The position numbers were made by a program, and so were the translations under genes. From positions 2,706,179 to 2,770,178 of the forward strand of contig CP126121.1 in assembly GCA_030123625.1 (NCBI GenBank): DNA of 64,000 nucleotides, written 5' to 3'. The notes under the pieces are model-generated. The model was not told where the DNA came from. It made no database searches and was given only the letters and a program-made list of their open reading frames with translations. This DNA comes from Nitrospira sp. (GTDB taxonomy: Bacteria; Nitrospirota; Nitrospiria; Nitrospirales; Nitrospiraceae). Each line of letters starts with the position of its first letter. The first letter of the stretch is position 1. Below, piece after piece: positions 45,460 through 54,109 of the stretch.

Positions 45460-45735
45460 AGGCAGAAGGCGTGGATCGTGCCGATGTACATCTCCGCCAT
45501 ATCGTTCACGCTGCCAAGTTCTCACGGCACCGATTGAGGATGCGTTCTTTGAGTTCTGCTGCAGCCTTGTCCGTGAATGTGAAGGTGGCGATATTGGCGG
45601 GCTTAAGGCCACACTTGAGCAGCTTTTCCATCCGACGGGGCGACAACCTCTGTTTTCCCTGATCCCGCACAGGCGACGCGGCCGTTCTGTCAGGGGCAGC
45701 GCGGCTTGCTGTGTTGCTGACGAATGCCCACACAC
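45460..45735 (-). pseudogene. Relic of a UvrD/Rep-family helicase N-terminus
   Basis: Three frames on the minus strand give consecutive helicase motifs: Walker A ACAGSGKTEVVA, then RMEKLLKCGLKPANIATFTF with TDKAAAELKERI, then NDMAEMYIGTIHAFCLR. Two small frameshifts separate them. Everything after motif CLR is lost at the right end of RAYT copy 2, and the start is also missing. Confidence 0.7.
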
Positions 45736-45815
45736 GACAGAGTCAGACGAAGATACCGCAAGGGGTGGGCATCCGCACGGGTTTCTGCTTCTGCCGATAG
45801 TCTACACAATCAACA

Positions 45816-46085
45816 TCACTCAAAAAGATCGGCGTGCGTTCCGGTACGTTCGAGAAGGAGGAACGTGGCTTCAATTCTGTAGATGAGGAGCCAGTCTGGT
45901 TCGATGTGGCATTCGCGATGGTGGCTCCACTCACCGGTGAGATGATGGTCTCTATTCCTGGGTGGCAATGGTTTTTGTGCCTGAAGGAGGTCGACGATGG
46001 CTTCGAGTTTGTCGATATTGTAACCGCGCTTTTTAGCGAGCTTGAGGTCCTTGAGAAAACGGTTGGCGGCTTTGATGAGGAGCAA
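45816..46085 (-). CDS. yafQ: YafQ/RelE-family mRNA interferase toxin
   Basis: 89 aa RelE-superfamily toxin that cleaves mRNA on the ribosome. The motifs KDLKLAKKRGYNIDKLEAIV and NRDHHLTGEWSHHRECHIEP then DWLLIYRIE match YafQ, including the catalytic His cluster. It lies 3 bp after the dinJ-type antitoxin gene. The pair looks complete and may be functional. Confidence 0.92.
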   Translation of the reverse strand: MLLIKAANRFLKDLKLAKKRGYNIDKLEAIVDLLQAQKPLPPRNRDHHLTGEWSHHRECHIEPDWLLIYRIEATFLLLERTGTHADLFE

Positions 46086-46088
46086 GAC

Positions 46089-46349
46089 TTAGGTGCCTGT
46101 GTGGGCTCTAAGTGCTCGAAAGTTCTTAAAGGAAGGCAGTTTCTCGGGATGTTTGCCTTCTTCAAAGGCATCCAGCGTGCGAGCGTTTGGAATCATGATC
46201 GGAAAGGGGATGCCCTGGTGGAGTTCTACCTGAGCGTAGAAAAGGCGTATAGCCTCAGCTTCGGTAATGCCGAGGCGGTCAAAGACCTTGATGGCCTTCT
46301 TTTTCAGAGCAGTGTCGATACGAGTGTTGATGCGATCGGACATGGACAT
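46089..46349 (-). CDS. dinJ: DinJ/RelB-family antitoxin
   Basis: Ribbon-helix-helix antitoxin: SDRINTRIDTALKKKAIKVF then DRLGITEAEAIRLFYAQVEL. The start at 46349 (MSMSDRINT) fits DinJ. In-frame ATGs at 46367 and 46385 would give longer N-termini. TACAAT at 46374-46379 could be a -10. The toxin gene follows after 3 bp. A palindrome at 46409-46426 is a candidate operator. Confidence 0.88.
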   Translation of the reverse strand: MSMSDRINTRIDTALKKKAIKVFDRLGITEAEAIRLFYAQVELHQGIPFPIMIPNARTLDAFEEGKHPEKLPSFKNFRALRAHTGT

Positions 46350-46408
46350 ATGTTCAGTCTTTCTCATGCTCAAATTGTACGCCACTTGTCATGCGAAGGA
46401 AAGATGTT

Positions 46409-46426
46409 TGTATATGTCCGTATACA
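46409..46426. promoter_or_regulatory. Palindromic candidate operator of dinJ-yafQ
   Basis: TGTATA, six bases, TATACA, a perfect inverted repeat about 60 bp upstream of the antitoxin start. Ribbon-helix-helix antitoxins bind this kind of site. Position fits autoregulation. Confidence 0.5.
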
Positions 46427-46558
46427 CGAACATGATCATCGTCATTACGCGAGCTTGTCATCGTAAGCTCATGAGACGGGATCTCTATGTAGTCGTCGTG
46501 GGTCGTTTGAGTTCCTTATCGACCAGCCGTAACGGTCAATAGTCAGTGATTCTCCTCC

Positions 46559-48103
46559 TCATTCCACCAATTGTGATCGCTCTCGCCCGAGGAGAAGATC
46601 GTAAGGGGCAAAGTCGTCGCTCAGGACGACGCCGGGTGGCCAGGGGTCGATCCGACGGGTACTCAACAGCGCGATCGTTTCTATCGGCAGGCGGTGATTC
46701 ATCGCCATATCCGTAATCTTCGCCATGAGACTGTCTACTGATTCGTGTTCAATGAGACGGCCTCCAAAGAAGATCAGGTTCTTCGCCGGAGTCATTCCTG
46801 TCTTCCACGGCCCCTCGACCGCGAACGTTTCGAGAGCCGGGAAGGACTGTTTCATGGTTTGGACCACCGCGGCGGCCCGAGCGAGATCGCCTTCTTTGCC
46901 GGAGGACGCCAGATTGACCGCGACGATTCCCTCCGGGTCCAAGTGCGCTCGTACTAATGAGTAAAACTCCGCCGTGGTGAGGTGAAACGGGATCATGTCC
47001 CGTGCAAAAGCATCGATCCACATGACATCGTACGTGTGATCCGTGGCATTGAGAAAGGCTCGACCGTCCTTCACAAAGACGTGATGATTGGCCGGCGGGC
47101 GATAATCAAAATACTCTTCGGCCATGCGAACGACGACCGGGTCGAATTCCACGATATCCAATTCCAAGGCAGGCCAGTGCCGTGCCAACCATTTCGCCAA
47201 CGAGCCGCCGCCATGACCGAGAATGAGGCCGCGCTTCGGCTCGGACACCAGTGCGAGGGAAGAGACCATCATTTGGCTGTAGGGAAGAAAAAGGGAAGCC
47301 GGGTCGGCTTTCCACATCGTGGCGTGGAACGTACGATCCAACACGAGATATCGGAAGAGATCATCCTCGCGAATACGGACCTGCTGGTACGGACTTTCCT
47401 CTTGATAGATGGGAACCTTCAATCGTTGGAGCGGGTGGAGAGCCATGGTTCCCAATAGGGCGAAGCAGCCGAGAGCAATCAGTACTACCAACGGGCGAGC
47501 CGATGTTCCTTTCATAAGCCACAGAACCCCAAGTCCGACCTGCATGCCACCCAGCCAGGCCATCAACGATTGGCTTCCGATCCACGATAAGAGAAAAAAT
47601 GCAGTGCCCCACGTGCCGGCCAAACTGCCCACGGTCGACAGGGCGATCATACGGCCTGTCTGTCGGCCAAGGTGATCCATGTCCGCCACTGCCAAACGCA
47701 ACATAGCCGGCAAGACGCCGCTGAGTCCGAAGGCGGGGGGGGCGAGGAGTACGGTTGCGGCGAGGCAAGGGCCCCAGCGAGGGTCTTGCACCATCTTCTC
47801 GATCTCAAACAAAAGGGGTTGGTTCGCCCATGCGACGAGAAACGTCCAGCTTCCTGAAAAGAGCAACAGGACCGCCAGTACTCCTCCGCCGGTATAGCGG
47901 TCGGAGACCCATCCACCAAACGCGTACCCGCTGCTCATGGCAGCCAAGATCACTCCTATCAATGCGCCCCAGACAAACAACGAACTGCCGAATACGGGAG
48001 CCAAAAGCCGACTGCCGAGGATTTCCAATGCCATCACCACCGCACCGGTCACAAGGGCGGTCAGGAGCAAAAACCAGCGGGGAATTCGTGGGGTATGAGT
48101 CAT
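46559..48103 (-). CDS. Fused membrane transporter-like/spermidine-synthase-like protein
   Basis: About 514 aa. Seven or eight hydrophobic helices (LLTALVTGAVVMALEILGSR, IGVILAAMSSGYAFGGWVSD) precede a methyltransferase-fold domain of spermidine-synthase type with GLILGHGGGSLAKWLA, DIVEFDPVVVRMAEEYF and VMWIDAF. The usual catalytic Asp region of true spermidine synthase is not certain, so the substrate is open. MTHTPRIP at 48103 is the family-typical start; the frame runs to 48166. Confidence 0.85.
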   Translation of the reverse strand: MTHTPRIPRWFLLLTALVTGAVVMALEILGSRLLAPVFGSSLFVWGALIGVILAAMSSGYAFGGWVSDRYTGGGVLAVLLLFSGSWTFLVAWANQPLLFEIEKMVQDPRWGPCLAATVLLAPPAFGLSGVLPAMLRLAVADMDHLGRQTGRMIALSTVGSLAGTWGTAFFLLSWIGSQSLMAWLGGMQVGLGVLWLMKGTSARPLVVLIALGCFALLGTMALHPLQRLKVPIYQEESPYQQVRIREDDLFRYLVLDRTFHATMWKADPASLFLPYSQMMVSSLALVSEPKRGLILGHGGGSLAKWLARHWPALELDIVEFDPVVVRMAEEYFDYRPPANHHVFVKDGRAFLNATDHTYDVMWIDAFARDMIPFHLTTAEFYSLVRAHLDPEGIVAVNLASSGKEGDLARAAAVVQTMKQSFPALETFAVEGPWKTGMTPAKNLIFFGGRLIEHESVDSLMAKITDMAMNHRLPIETIALLSTRRIDPWPPGVVLSDDFAPYDLLLGRERSQLVE

Positions 48104-48291
48104 TGATTGAACGGAAGAGATGGAGAGCTCCTGGTCACGCGCGAAACAGCGTCGGATTGTACTCAACGCATTTTCCGAGAGTCAACGAAACCGGGTGGAC
48201 CCTATGGCTCTGAGCGATCCTGGAATTCGTTGCTGGATGGGATTCAGATTGCTATACTTCCGGCGATTACCTACGCGATGAGGAGGGGTCC

Positions 48292-49605
48292 ATGCACATC
48301 AGTGTGATAGGAAGTGGCTATGTCGGACTCGTCACTGGAGCATGTTTCGCCGAGTTCGGCGTCCACGTCACCTGCATGGACAGCGACAGCCGAAGAATCG
48401 AGAAGCTTGAGAAGGGCGACATCCCGTTTTATGAGCCGGGGCTTGCGGAACTGGTTGCCAAAGGGGTTAAAGCCAACAGATTGAATTTTACCACGAACAT
48501 CGCTCAAGCCGTCGACAAGGCGCTGGTCATATTCATTGCCGTGGGAACGCCTCCGAGCGCAGATGGCAGCGCCGATCTCTCGTTTGTCAAAGAGGTTGGG
48601 CGAGGCATCGCCCGCCATATGAACAGCTACAAGGTGATTGTCACGAAATCGACCGTACCGGTAGGGACGGGCGAAATCATTCGGGAGGTCGTCAAGGAGA
48701 CGCAGAAAGGTCCTGTGCGGTTCGACATGGTTTCGAACCCGGAGTTTCTCCGAGAAGGGTCCGCCATCGAAGACTTCATGAGGCCGAATCGGGTCGTGAT
48801 CGGGGCGGACAGCGATCAAGCAATTGCCATCATGAGGGATCTCTATCGTCCGCTCTATCTGATCGAAACACCGATCGTCGTGACGGATGTTCCGACTGCC
48901 GAGCTCATCAAGTACGCGTCCAATGCGTTCTTGGCCACCAAGATCTCGTTTATCAATGAGATCGCCAATCTTTGCGAAAAAGTCGGAGCCAATGTCCAAA
49001 TGGTGGCGAAGGGTATGGGATTGGATCATCGAATCGGAGCGAAATTCCTTCATGCGGGTCCCGGTTTCGGAGGATCGTGCTTTCCCAAGGATCTCGCTGC
49101 GCTCATTCAAACCGGCGAGCGCCATGGCTATCCCATGCAGATTGCCTCCGCCGCCTCACGGGTGAACGACAACCAACGAGGACGGATGATCGAGAAGATT
49201 CGAGAGGCGTTGGGGGAAGTGAAAGGAAAAACGGTGGCGATGCTCGGCCTCTCCTTCAAGCCGAACACCAACGATCTGAGAGAAGCCCCGGCCTTGTCGA
49301 TCGGTCGAGCCCTCCTAGCGGAGGGTGCGAGTATCCGTGCATACGATCCGGAGGCTCTTACGGAAGCGTGCCAGCTGATGCCAGGACTCCAGCCTTGCCG
49401 GGACACCTACCATGCAGCCGAAGGAGCCGATGCGCTGGTGATTATGACCGAGTGGAATGTGTTTCGAAACCTGGATTTTGAAAAGTTGAAGTCCGTCATG
49501 CGGGTTCCCGTCTTGCTCGATCTCAGAAATATCTATGATCCCGAACGCATCGCGGCTGCCGGCTTCAAACATGTATCTGTGGGGCGTGCGGCGCAGACTC
49601 CCTAA
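48292..49605 (+). CDS. ugd: UDP-glucose 6-dehydrogenase
   Basis: NAD-dependent two-step oxidation of UDP-glucose to UDP-glucuronate for polysaccharide synthesis. Rossmann motif VIGSGYVGLVTGACFAE, and catalytic Cys263 in GPGFGGSCFPKDL. Other signatures: STVPVGTG, NPEFLREGSAI, LSFKPNTNDLREAP. 437 aa. GAGGAGG before the ATG. A hairpin repeat begins at its stop codon. Confidence 0.95.
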   Translation: MHISVIGSGYVGLVTGACFAEFGVHVTCMDSDSRRIEKLEKGDIPFYEPGLAELVAKGVKANRLNFTTNIAQAVDKALVIFIAVGTPPSADGSADLSFVKEVGRGIARHMNSYKVIVTKSTVPVGTGEIIREVVKETQKGPVRFDMVSNPEFLREGSAIEDFMRPNRVVIGADSDQAIAIMRDLYRPLYLIETPIVVTDVPTAELIKYASNAFLATKISFINEIANLCEKVGANVQMVAKGMGLDHRIGAKFLHAGPGFGGSCFPKDLAALIQTGERHGYPMQIASAASRVNDNQRGRMIEKIREALGEVKGKTVAMLGLSFKPNTNDLREAPALSIGRALLAEGASIRAYDPEALTEACQLMPGLQPCRDTYHAAEGADALVIMTEWNVFRNLDFEKLKSVMRVPVLLDLRNIYDPERIAAAGFKHVSVGRAAQTP

Positions 49606-49728
49606 CAGGCTGATGAAAAAGTCCGCCACCTGCGTTCTCGCATCACTCAGAGGTTCAACGTACCGAAGCGTACGCCTCACCTCTTCGTTCGCTGTGGCCT
49701 TGCTGGACGACCTTTTTGACCAGCCTGT
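49605..49728. repeat. Long imperfect inverted repeat, copy 2 (reversed)
   Basis: Arms ACAGGCTGATGAAAAAG and CTTTTTGACCAGCCTGT. The inside GTACCGAAGCGTACGCC is the reverse complement of the copy at 31530-31650. It starts at the last base of the ugd stop, so it could also act as a terminator. Confidence 0.75.
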
Positions 49729-49743
49729 GGGTTTTGAGGTTGG

Positions 49744-50448
49744 TTAGGTGAGCCTCGGTAGTTCGGCCTTGGGCTGTTCCTTGGTTTTCGGCTTATACCC
49801 CATTCGATCGAGCACCTTCATGATTCTGGCCTTCAGCCGATCATCGGCGTCGGTCAACGCCGTGGCCAGCGGTTCGACGGCCGGTTTGCCGATCTTCCGA
49901 AGAATCTCGGTCGCGGATTGACGAATTTCGTCCTCTTCGGACACCAAGAGCGGAATGAGCGAGGGTACGGAGGGGCCGCCGAGTTTGATCAACGAATCAT
50001 AGGCCCGTTGCCGCACATCGCCGACGTCGTCGTTCAACGCCGCCACCAAAGGATCGACGGCGCGGGGATCTTTCAACTCACCCAAGACCTCCGCCGCGTA
50101 TTTTCGATTCAGCCAATGTGTATCTCTGAGGTCGAGCAACATGGCATCGGCCCTCGCGGCGTTCGGGTCTTTGGGACGGACCTTAAAGCTTTTCGCGACC
50201 CGCTTGCCGTTTTCTTCCACCACTCGAATTGTGGCGCCGTCTCCTACCTTGATTTTTCTGAGGTCTTCCAGCGCCTCCTCAGCCACGTCCAGCACGACCG
50301 TTTTGCCGTCGTAAGCCAGGAGTTCGACCTCGAGCTGTTTGCTCTCGGGGTTGACCGCCACCACACGCTCTGTCACCAAGTTAAAACCGTCTTTTTTCTC
50401 TCCACCTTTCGGAGCGATCTGAATCAGCTTCTGAGCTTCATCCGCCAT
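49744..50448 (-). CDS. HEAT-repeat protein 1, with N-terminal beta domain
   Basis: About 234 aa. An N-terminal beta-rich domain (LVTERVVAVNPESKQLEVEL, GKTVVLDVAEEALEDL) is joined to three or four HEAT/PBS-type repeats (RKYAAEVLGELKDPRAVDPL, IRQSATEILRKIGKPAVEPL). It ends in a GYKP motif related to the GW.P end of the other members. First gene at the distal end of a five-gene HEAT cluster, separated by a repeat from the next. Protein scaffold or lyase-like role unknown. Confidence 0.8.
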   Translation of the reverse strand: MADEAQKLIQIAPKGGEKKDGFNLVTERVVAVNPESKQLEVELLAYDGKTVVLDVAEEALEDLRKIKVGDGATIRVVEENGKRVAKSFKVRPKDPNAARADAMLLDLRDTHWLNRKYAAEVLGELKDPRAVDPLVAALNDDVGDVRQRAYDSLIKLGGPSVPSLIPLLVSEEDEIRQSATEILRKIGKPAVEPLATALTDADDRLKARIMKVLDRMGYKPKTKEQPKAELPRLT

Positions 50449-50554
50449 GGGCATGTATCCTCTATCGGGTTAAATTTAGGCTGTTGCAAAAACTGTCAAT
50501 TTGACTGTCATCATACGTCGTTTCGCAAACCTGAAACACATCGTAGCATCTCAA

Positions 50555-50766
50555 AGGATGGTGGAAAAGCTCGCAGTCTCACCCTCCCAACCCCAGCGCG
50601 CCGAGACGCGCCTTTCACCGGGCAAGGCCGCAGCGAGGTCCGCGACGCGAAGAATAATGAGGCGCACGGTGCGATGAAGAAAGAGCACCACGTTTGTGCG
50701 CGCCGGCGAGTCGGTGAGCCGGCAGTGTCCCGCGAGAACGCCGCTGGAGGGCTTTTGCACCATCCT
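50555..50766. repeat. Long imperfect inverted repeat, copy 3
   Basis: AGGATGGTGGAAAAGC (50555-50570) pairs with GCTTTTGCACCATCCT (50751-50766), one mismatch. The 212-bp inside contains GC-rich partial palindromes. It lies between HEAT genes 1 and 2. Confidence 0.75.
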
Positions 50767-50770
50767 TAAA

Positions 50771-51547
50771 TTATTGCGGTTCGGGAGTCCAGCCAAGACT
50801 GGCCAGCACAGCCTCAACGGTTTCCTGGACCATGGTATTCTCGTCCTCGCGCAACACCAGCAAGGGCTGAATGGCTTCTTTTGCACCGAGGCGCGCGAGT
50901 GATTCAGCGGCATTCCTACGGACCAGCCAATCCTCGTCTTTCAGAGACTCGATCAATGGGCTGATGCCCCGGCGATCACCGATTTTGCCCAGCGCCTCTG
51001 CCGCATGGCGGCGAACCATCCAATTGGGTCCAAGGAGTCCATCGATCAGCGCCTCGACCGCCCGCACATCGCCGATCTTCTTCAAGACGCGGGCCGCGTC
51101 CTCGCGCAGGGCGCTGTCCATGAGCGCTTCGATGAGCCCCGGGACCGCTTGAGGATCGCCGATCCGCTCGAGCGCCCACACAGCCGCTGTGCGCACCGCA
51201 CCGTCTCGGTCCTTGATTGCCTTGACGAGAGGATCGACGGCGCGTCTGTCCCGCAACTTGCCGAGCGCCGAGGCCGCCTGTTCCCGGATCGCCCAGGAAT
51301 CATCTTGCAACGCCTCGATCATCGGTTCTACGACCGATGGCCCCATCCGAACGATCGCACTGGTTGCGGCTTCCCGGATCACCGCATCTTCATCGGCCAT
51401 CAGGTCAATCAGCCGAGGAAGCGCCTCCGAGCCGCTCTGACCGAGACTTGCGATGGCGTGGTCGCGCAAGGCATCGTTGTCGTCATAGAGAGCCCGTATA
51501 AGCTGTTCGATTCGGCTAGAAGCATCCGGTTCAGTCATTCTAGGCAT
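50771..51547 (-). CDS. HEAT-repeat protein 2
   Basis: 258 aa made almost wholly of HEAT/PBS repeats of about 31 aa (RDHAIASLGQSGSEALPRLI, IREQAASALGKLRDRRAVDP, VRRHAAEALGKIGDRRGISP). Ends LASLGWTPEPQ. The start overlaps the end of HEAT gene 3 by 8 bp, so translation is coupled. Expected to be a cytosolic alpha-solenoid binding another protein. Not to be called a phycobilin lyase although the repeat is of that family. Confidence 0.87.
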   Translation of the reverse strand: MPRMTEPDASSRIEQLIRALYDDNDALRDHAIASLGQSGSEALPRLIDLMADEDAVIREAATSAIVRMGPSVVEPMIEALQDDSWAIREQAASALGKLRDRRAVDPLVKAIKDRDGAVRTAAVWALERIGDPQAVPGLIEALMDSALREDAARVLKKIGDVRAVEALIDGLLGPNWMVRRHAAEALGKIGDRRGISPLIESLKDEDWLVRRNAAESLARLGAKEAIQPLLVLREDENTMVQETVEAVLASLGWTPEPQ

Positions 51548-52631
51548 CCTTTTCGTGGACCTGGCTCTCCATGGCGGTGAGGGCCTCTAACTTGTCGGCA
51601 ATCAGACCGGCATTGTAGGCCACCAGGCCGTCACGATCCGTTCGGAGCCGGTCAAACAGCTCCTTATGTGGACGCAGGACTCCCACGTCCTTGATCTTGG
51701 CCAAGGCCTCCATGGCATACACCCGAAGTGGGCGAATGGGAATGGCGTCCAGATAGAGTTGAGTCGGGCGTGCATCGCCGATCAATCCAAGGGCCTTGAT
51801 GGCCAACTCTTTGACGCCGGTATCTTTGTCCTGTTCCAGCCGCTTCATCAACGGTTCAACGGCCCGCACATCCCCGATTTTCCCCAGTAAGTCAGCCGCC
51901 GCCTCCCGCACAAGCCAGTCCTCGTCATCGAGATATTCGATGAGGATTTCCACGCTCGGCCGTCCGATTCCCAGAAGGTCAATAACCGTCGCCATGCGCG
52001 CTTCCTCGCGCTCGCCGGCTCCCTCGACCTCACGCAACGCATTGAATGTCCCGTCGATTCGTTCACGGATCGCGCTCAGCTTCTTCAATGTCCCGACGGC
52101 GATATCCCGCACGGCCGGCTGGCCCATGGCGTCGATAAATGCATCGATGGAACGGGGATCCAAGAGTTGATCGAGCATCAATGCCGCCGCGACTTGCGCA
52201 TCTTGATCCGGATGTTTGAGCATTTCGCATAGGGGGAGGACAGATGTGGGAATCGCCCCGATCAGGTGAGTCAAGATTCGTCTCGTCGTGCCTTCCGGTG
52301 TTTTGGGAAGCAATGAGACCAACACCCTGGCCGTGTCCGTGTCGAGTACTCCTGCCATCTGTTCAAGAGCCGTCGCACCTGCCTTTCGGACGGCCTCCTC
52401 GTCGCTTTCAAGCAATCCGACAAGGGCGACTCCGGCCTGGGGGTCTTTGATGCGAGCCAGCATCGCCGCCGCTTCTTTTTTCAGTTCGGTGGGGCCGGAC
52501 CGTAACGCTTCGATGAGCGCCTGGACCGAACGAGGACCGCCGGCCACACAGGCGGCCGTCGCTCGCATACGGCGCCAATCCTCTTCATGGATCAGTTCCG
52601 AGACCAGCGTTTCAATAGTTTCCTTCGGCAT
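51540..52631 (-). CDS. HEAT-repeat protein 3
   Basis: 363 aa of about eleven HEAT-like repeats (LKKEAAAMLARIKDPQAGVA, VREAAADLLGKIGDVRAVEP). Unlike the other four it lacks the C-terminal GW.P motif and ends EALTAMESQVHEKDA. It overlaps gene 2 by 8 bp and is 33 bp after gene 4, so genes 4-3-2 can form one operon. Confidence 0.87.
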   Translation of the reverse strand: MPKETIETLVSELIHEEDWRRMRATAACVAGGPRSVQALIEALRSGPTELKKEAAAMLARIKDPQAGVALVGLLESDEEAVRKAGATALEQMAGVLDTDTARVLVSLLPKTPEGTTRRILTHLIGAIPTSVLPLCEMLKHPDQDAQVAAALMLDQLLDPRSIDAFIDAMGQPAVRDIAVGTLKKLSAIRERIDGTFNALREVEGAGEREEARMATVIDLLGIGRPSVEILIEYLDDEDWLVREAAADLLGKIGDVRAVEPLMKRLEQDKDTGVKELAIKALGLIGDARPTQLYLDAIPIRPLRVYAMEALAKIKDVGVLRPHKELFDRLRTDRDGLVAYNAGLIADKLEALTAMESQVHEKDA

Positions 52632-52664
52632 GGTATTTAGGAGCAGAAAGGCCTACGCCTGCGG

Positions 52665-53765
52665 CTATTGTGTACCGATTCGTGACCTCCTGCCGGGTCT
52701 CCATCCTGCCGCCGCCAATGTTTCTCGGACGTGAAACAGGAGGTTTTCATCGCGAGGCTCGTTCAGCAGTGGAAGCAGGAGTGGAATGACCTTCGCCCCG
52801 AATGTGGCCAGTGCCGTCGCCGCTTCAACTCTCGTAAAGGTCTGGTTCAACGCCGCGAGGAGTGAAGGGATTGCCCTTTCGTCGCCGATCAGGCCGAGCG
52901 CTCGCGCCGCCGCGCTTTGCGTCATGACTTCTTCATTCCACTGGTCCCCGCAGCCGGCCACTGTTCTCGTCGCTTGGGGGGGACTGGTGCCCGAGAGGAC
53001 GTCGATCAGCACGGGAACCGCACGAGCATCACCGATGCGACCAAGCGCTTCGACCGCCAATGTCCGCAATCCGGGCTCGCGCATCGCCGTGAACAAATAC
53101 TCCACCGCCTGTGCATCGCCGATTTCGCCGAGTGCTCGGACGGTATCTTCCCGAACCGCGGAATCCTGATCGTTGAACAACACCGACAGCAGCGGTTCCA
53201 CAGCCCGTGTTGATTTTGACCTTCCCAACGATTCCACGGCATGGAGACGAACGAGCCAGTCCTCATGCTGCAATGCCTTCAAGAGGGGAGGAATCGATGC
53301 GTCGCCGATGGCGGCCAGTGCGGCAGCCGCCTCCTCACGAACCGCTTTGACCTTGTCTTGAAGCAGCGGCATGAGCGGTTCAACCGCGTCTGCGTTCCGT
53401 ACCCGACCCAACGCCTTGGCCGCGTGCATCCGGACGATCCAGTCGCCGCTGCGCAACACCTTGATGAGCGGAGCGAGCGCCCGCTCATCGGCAATGGCGG
53501 CCAAAATTGCCGACGCTGATTCCTGGACCGAAAGATCCGGTTCAGTGAGACAAGTCCCCACCGTCTCGACGGCCGGCGCTCCGATCGAACGCAACGCTTC
53601 AATCGCCGCCTCTCGCACGGAACGGTCCTGGTCTCGAAGGAGAGAAACGAGAGGAACCACAGCACGAGGGTCTTTGAATGTACCGAGCAGGCAGGCCGCT
53701 TCACCGCGGATGGCCCAATCCTCGTCCCTGAGTGCCGCGATCTGTTCCGCCACTGCATCGGTCAT
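52665..53765 (-). CDS. HEAT-repeat protein 4
   Basis: 366 aa from MTDAVAEQIAALRDEDW (53765), with AAGGATG about ten bases ahead. An ATG at 53777 is also possible. The frame extends to 53954 into repeat DNA and is not coding there. Ten or more HEAT repeats (IRGEAACLLGTFKDPRAVVP, VREEAAAALAAIGDASIPPL) end in LAAAGWRPGRR. Likely first gene of the 4-3-2 operon. Confidence 0.85.
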   Translation of the reverse strand: MTDAVAEQIAALRDEDWAIRGEAACLLGTFKDPRAVVPLVSLLRDQDRSVREAAIEALRSIGAPAVETVGTCLTEPDLSVQESASAILAAIADERALAPLIKVLRSGDWIVRMHAAKALGRVRNADAVEPLMPLLQDKVKAVREEAAAALAAIGDASIPPLLKALQHEDWLVRLHAVESLGRSKSTRAVEPLLSVLFNDQDSAVREDTVRALGEIGDAQAVEYLFTAMREPGLRTLAVEALGRIGDARAVPVLIDVLSGTSPPQATRTVAGCGDQWNEEVMTQSAAARALGLIGDERAIPSLLAALNQTFTRVEAATALATFGAKVIPLLLPLLNEPRDENLLFHVRETLAAAGWRPGRRSRIGTQ

Positions 53766-53809
53766 GCTGGTGTTCATCCTTTGCGGAGGGTAACCGTTTG
53801 CTTCAGGAT

Positions 53810-54109
53810 GAGGATGCTGAAAAAGCTCGCCCAGCAAGGCCGCAGCAAGGTCCGCGAGGCGACGTGTAAGGAGCCTCACGTTTGCGGACGGGCGCGAGCC
53901 GGTGAGCGCCCAGTGTCCTAGAGGCCGAGGCGTATCCTTTCTCACCCGGCCCACCCCGAGCTGCTCTAGCAGCTCTTGCCCGGTGGTACGTTGAGGCCTT
54001 GAGGTTCACGCCGCGCCGAATAAGGCGCGGCACGCTCGTGAACGCCGCCGAGATGGTGAGGCGGCAGTGTCCTGCGAGAACGACGCTGGAGAGTTTTTGC
54101 AGCATCCTC
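53810..54109. repeat. Long imperfect inverted repeat, copy 4
   Basis: GAGGATGCTGAAAAAG and TTTTTGCAGCATCCTC bound about 300 bp; the outer 10 bp pair perfectly. The inside contains further palindromes, such as GCCGCGCC-AATAAG-GCGCGGC-like and CTGCTCTAGCAG. It overlaps the stop codon of HEAT gene 5. Confidence 0.75.

Noticed and set aside
45834..46466. 210-aa plus-strand frame
   Set aside because: Antisense to the clear DinJ/YafQ pair.
53777..53954. N-terminal extension of HEAT gene 4
   Set aside because: It is translated from the inverted-repeat element (copy 4) and has no HEAT pattern or ribosome site.
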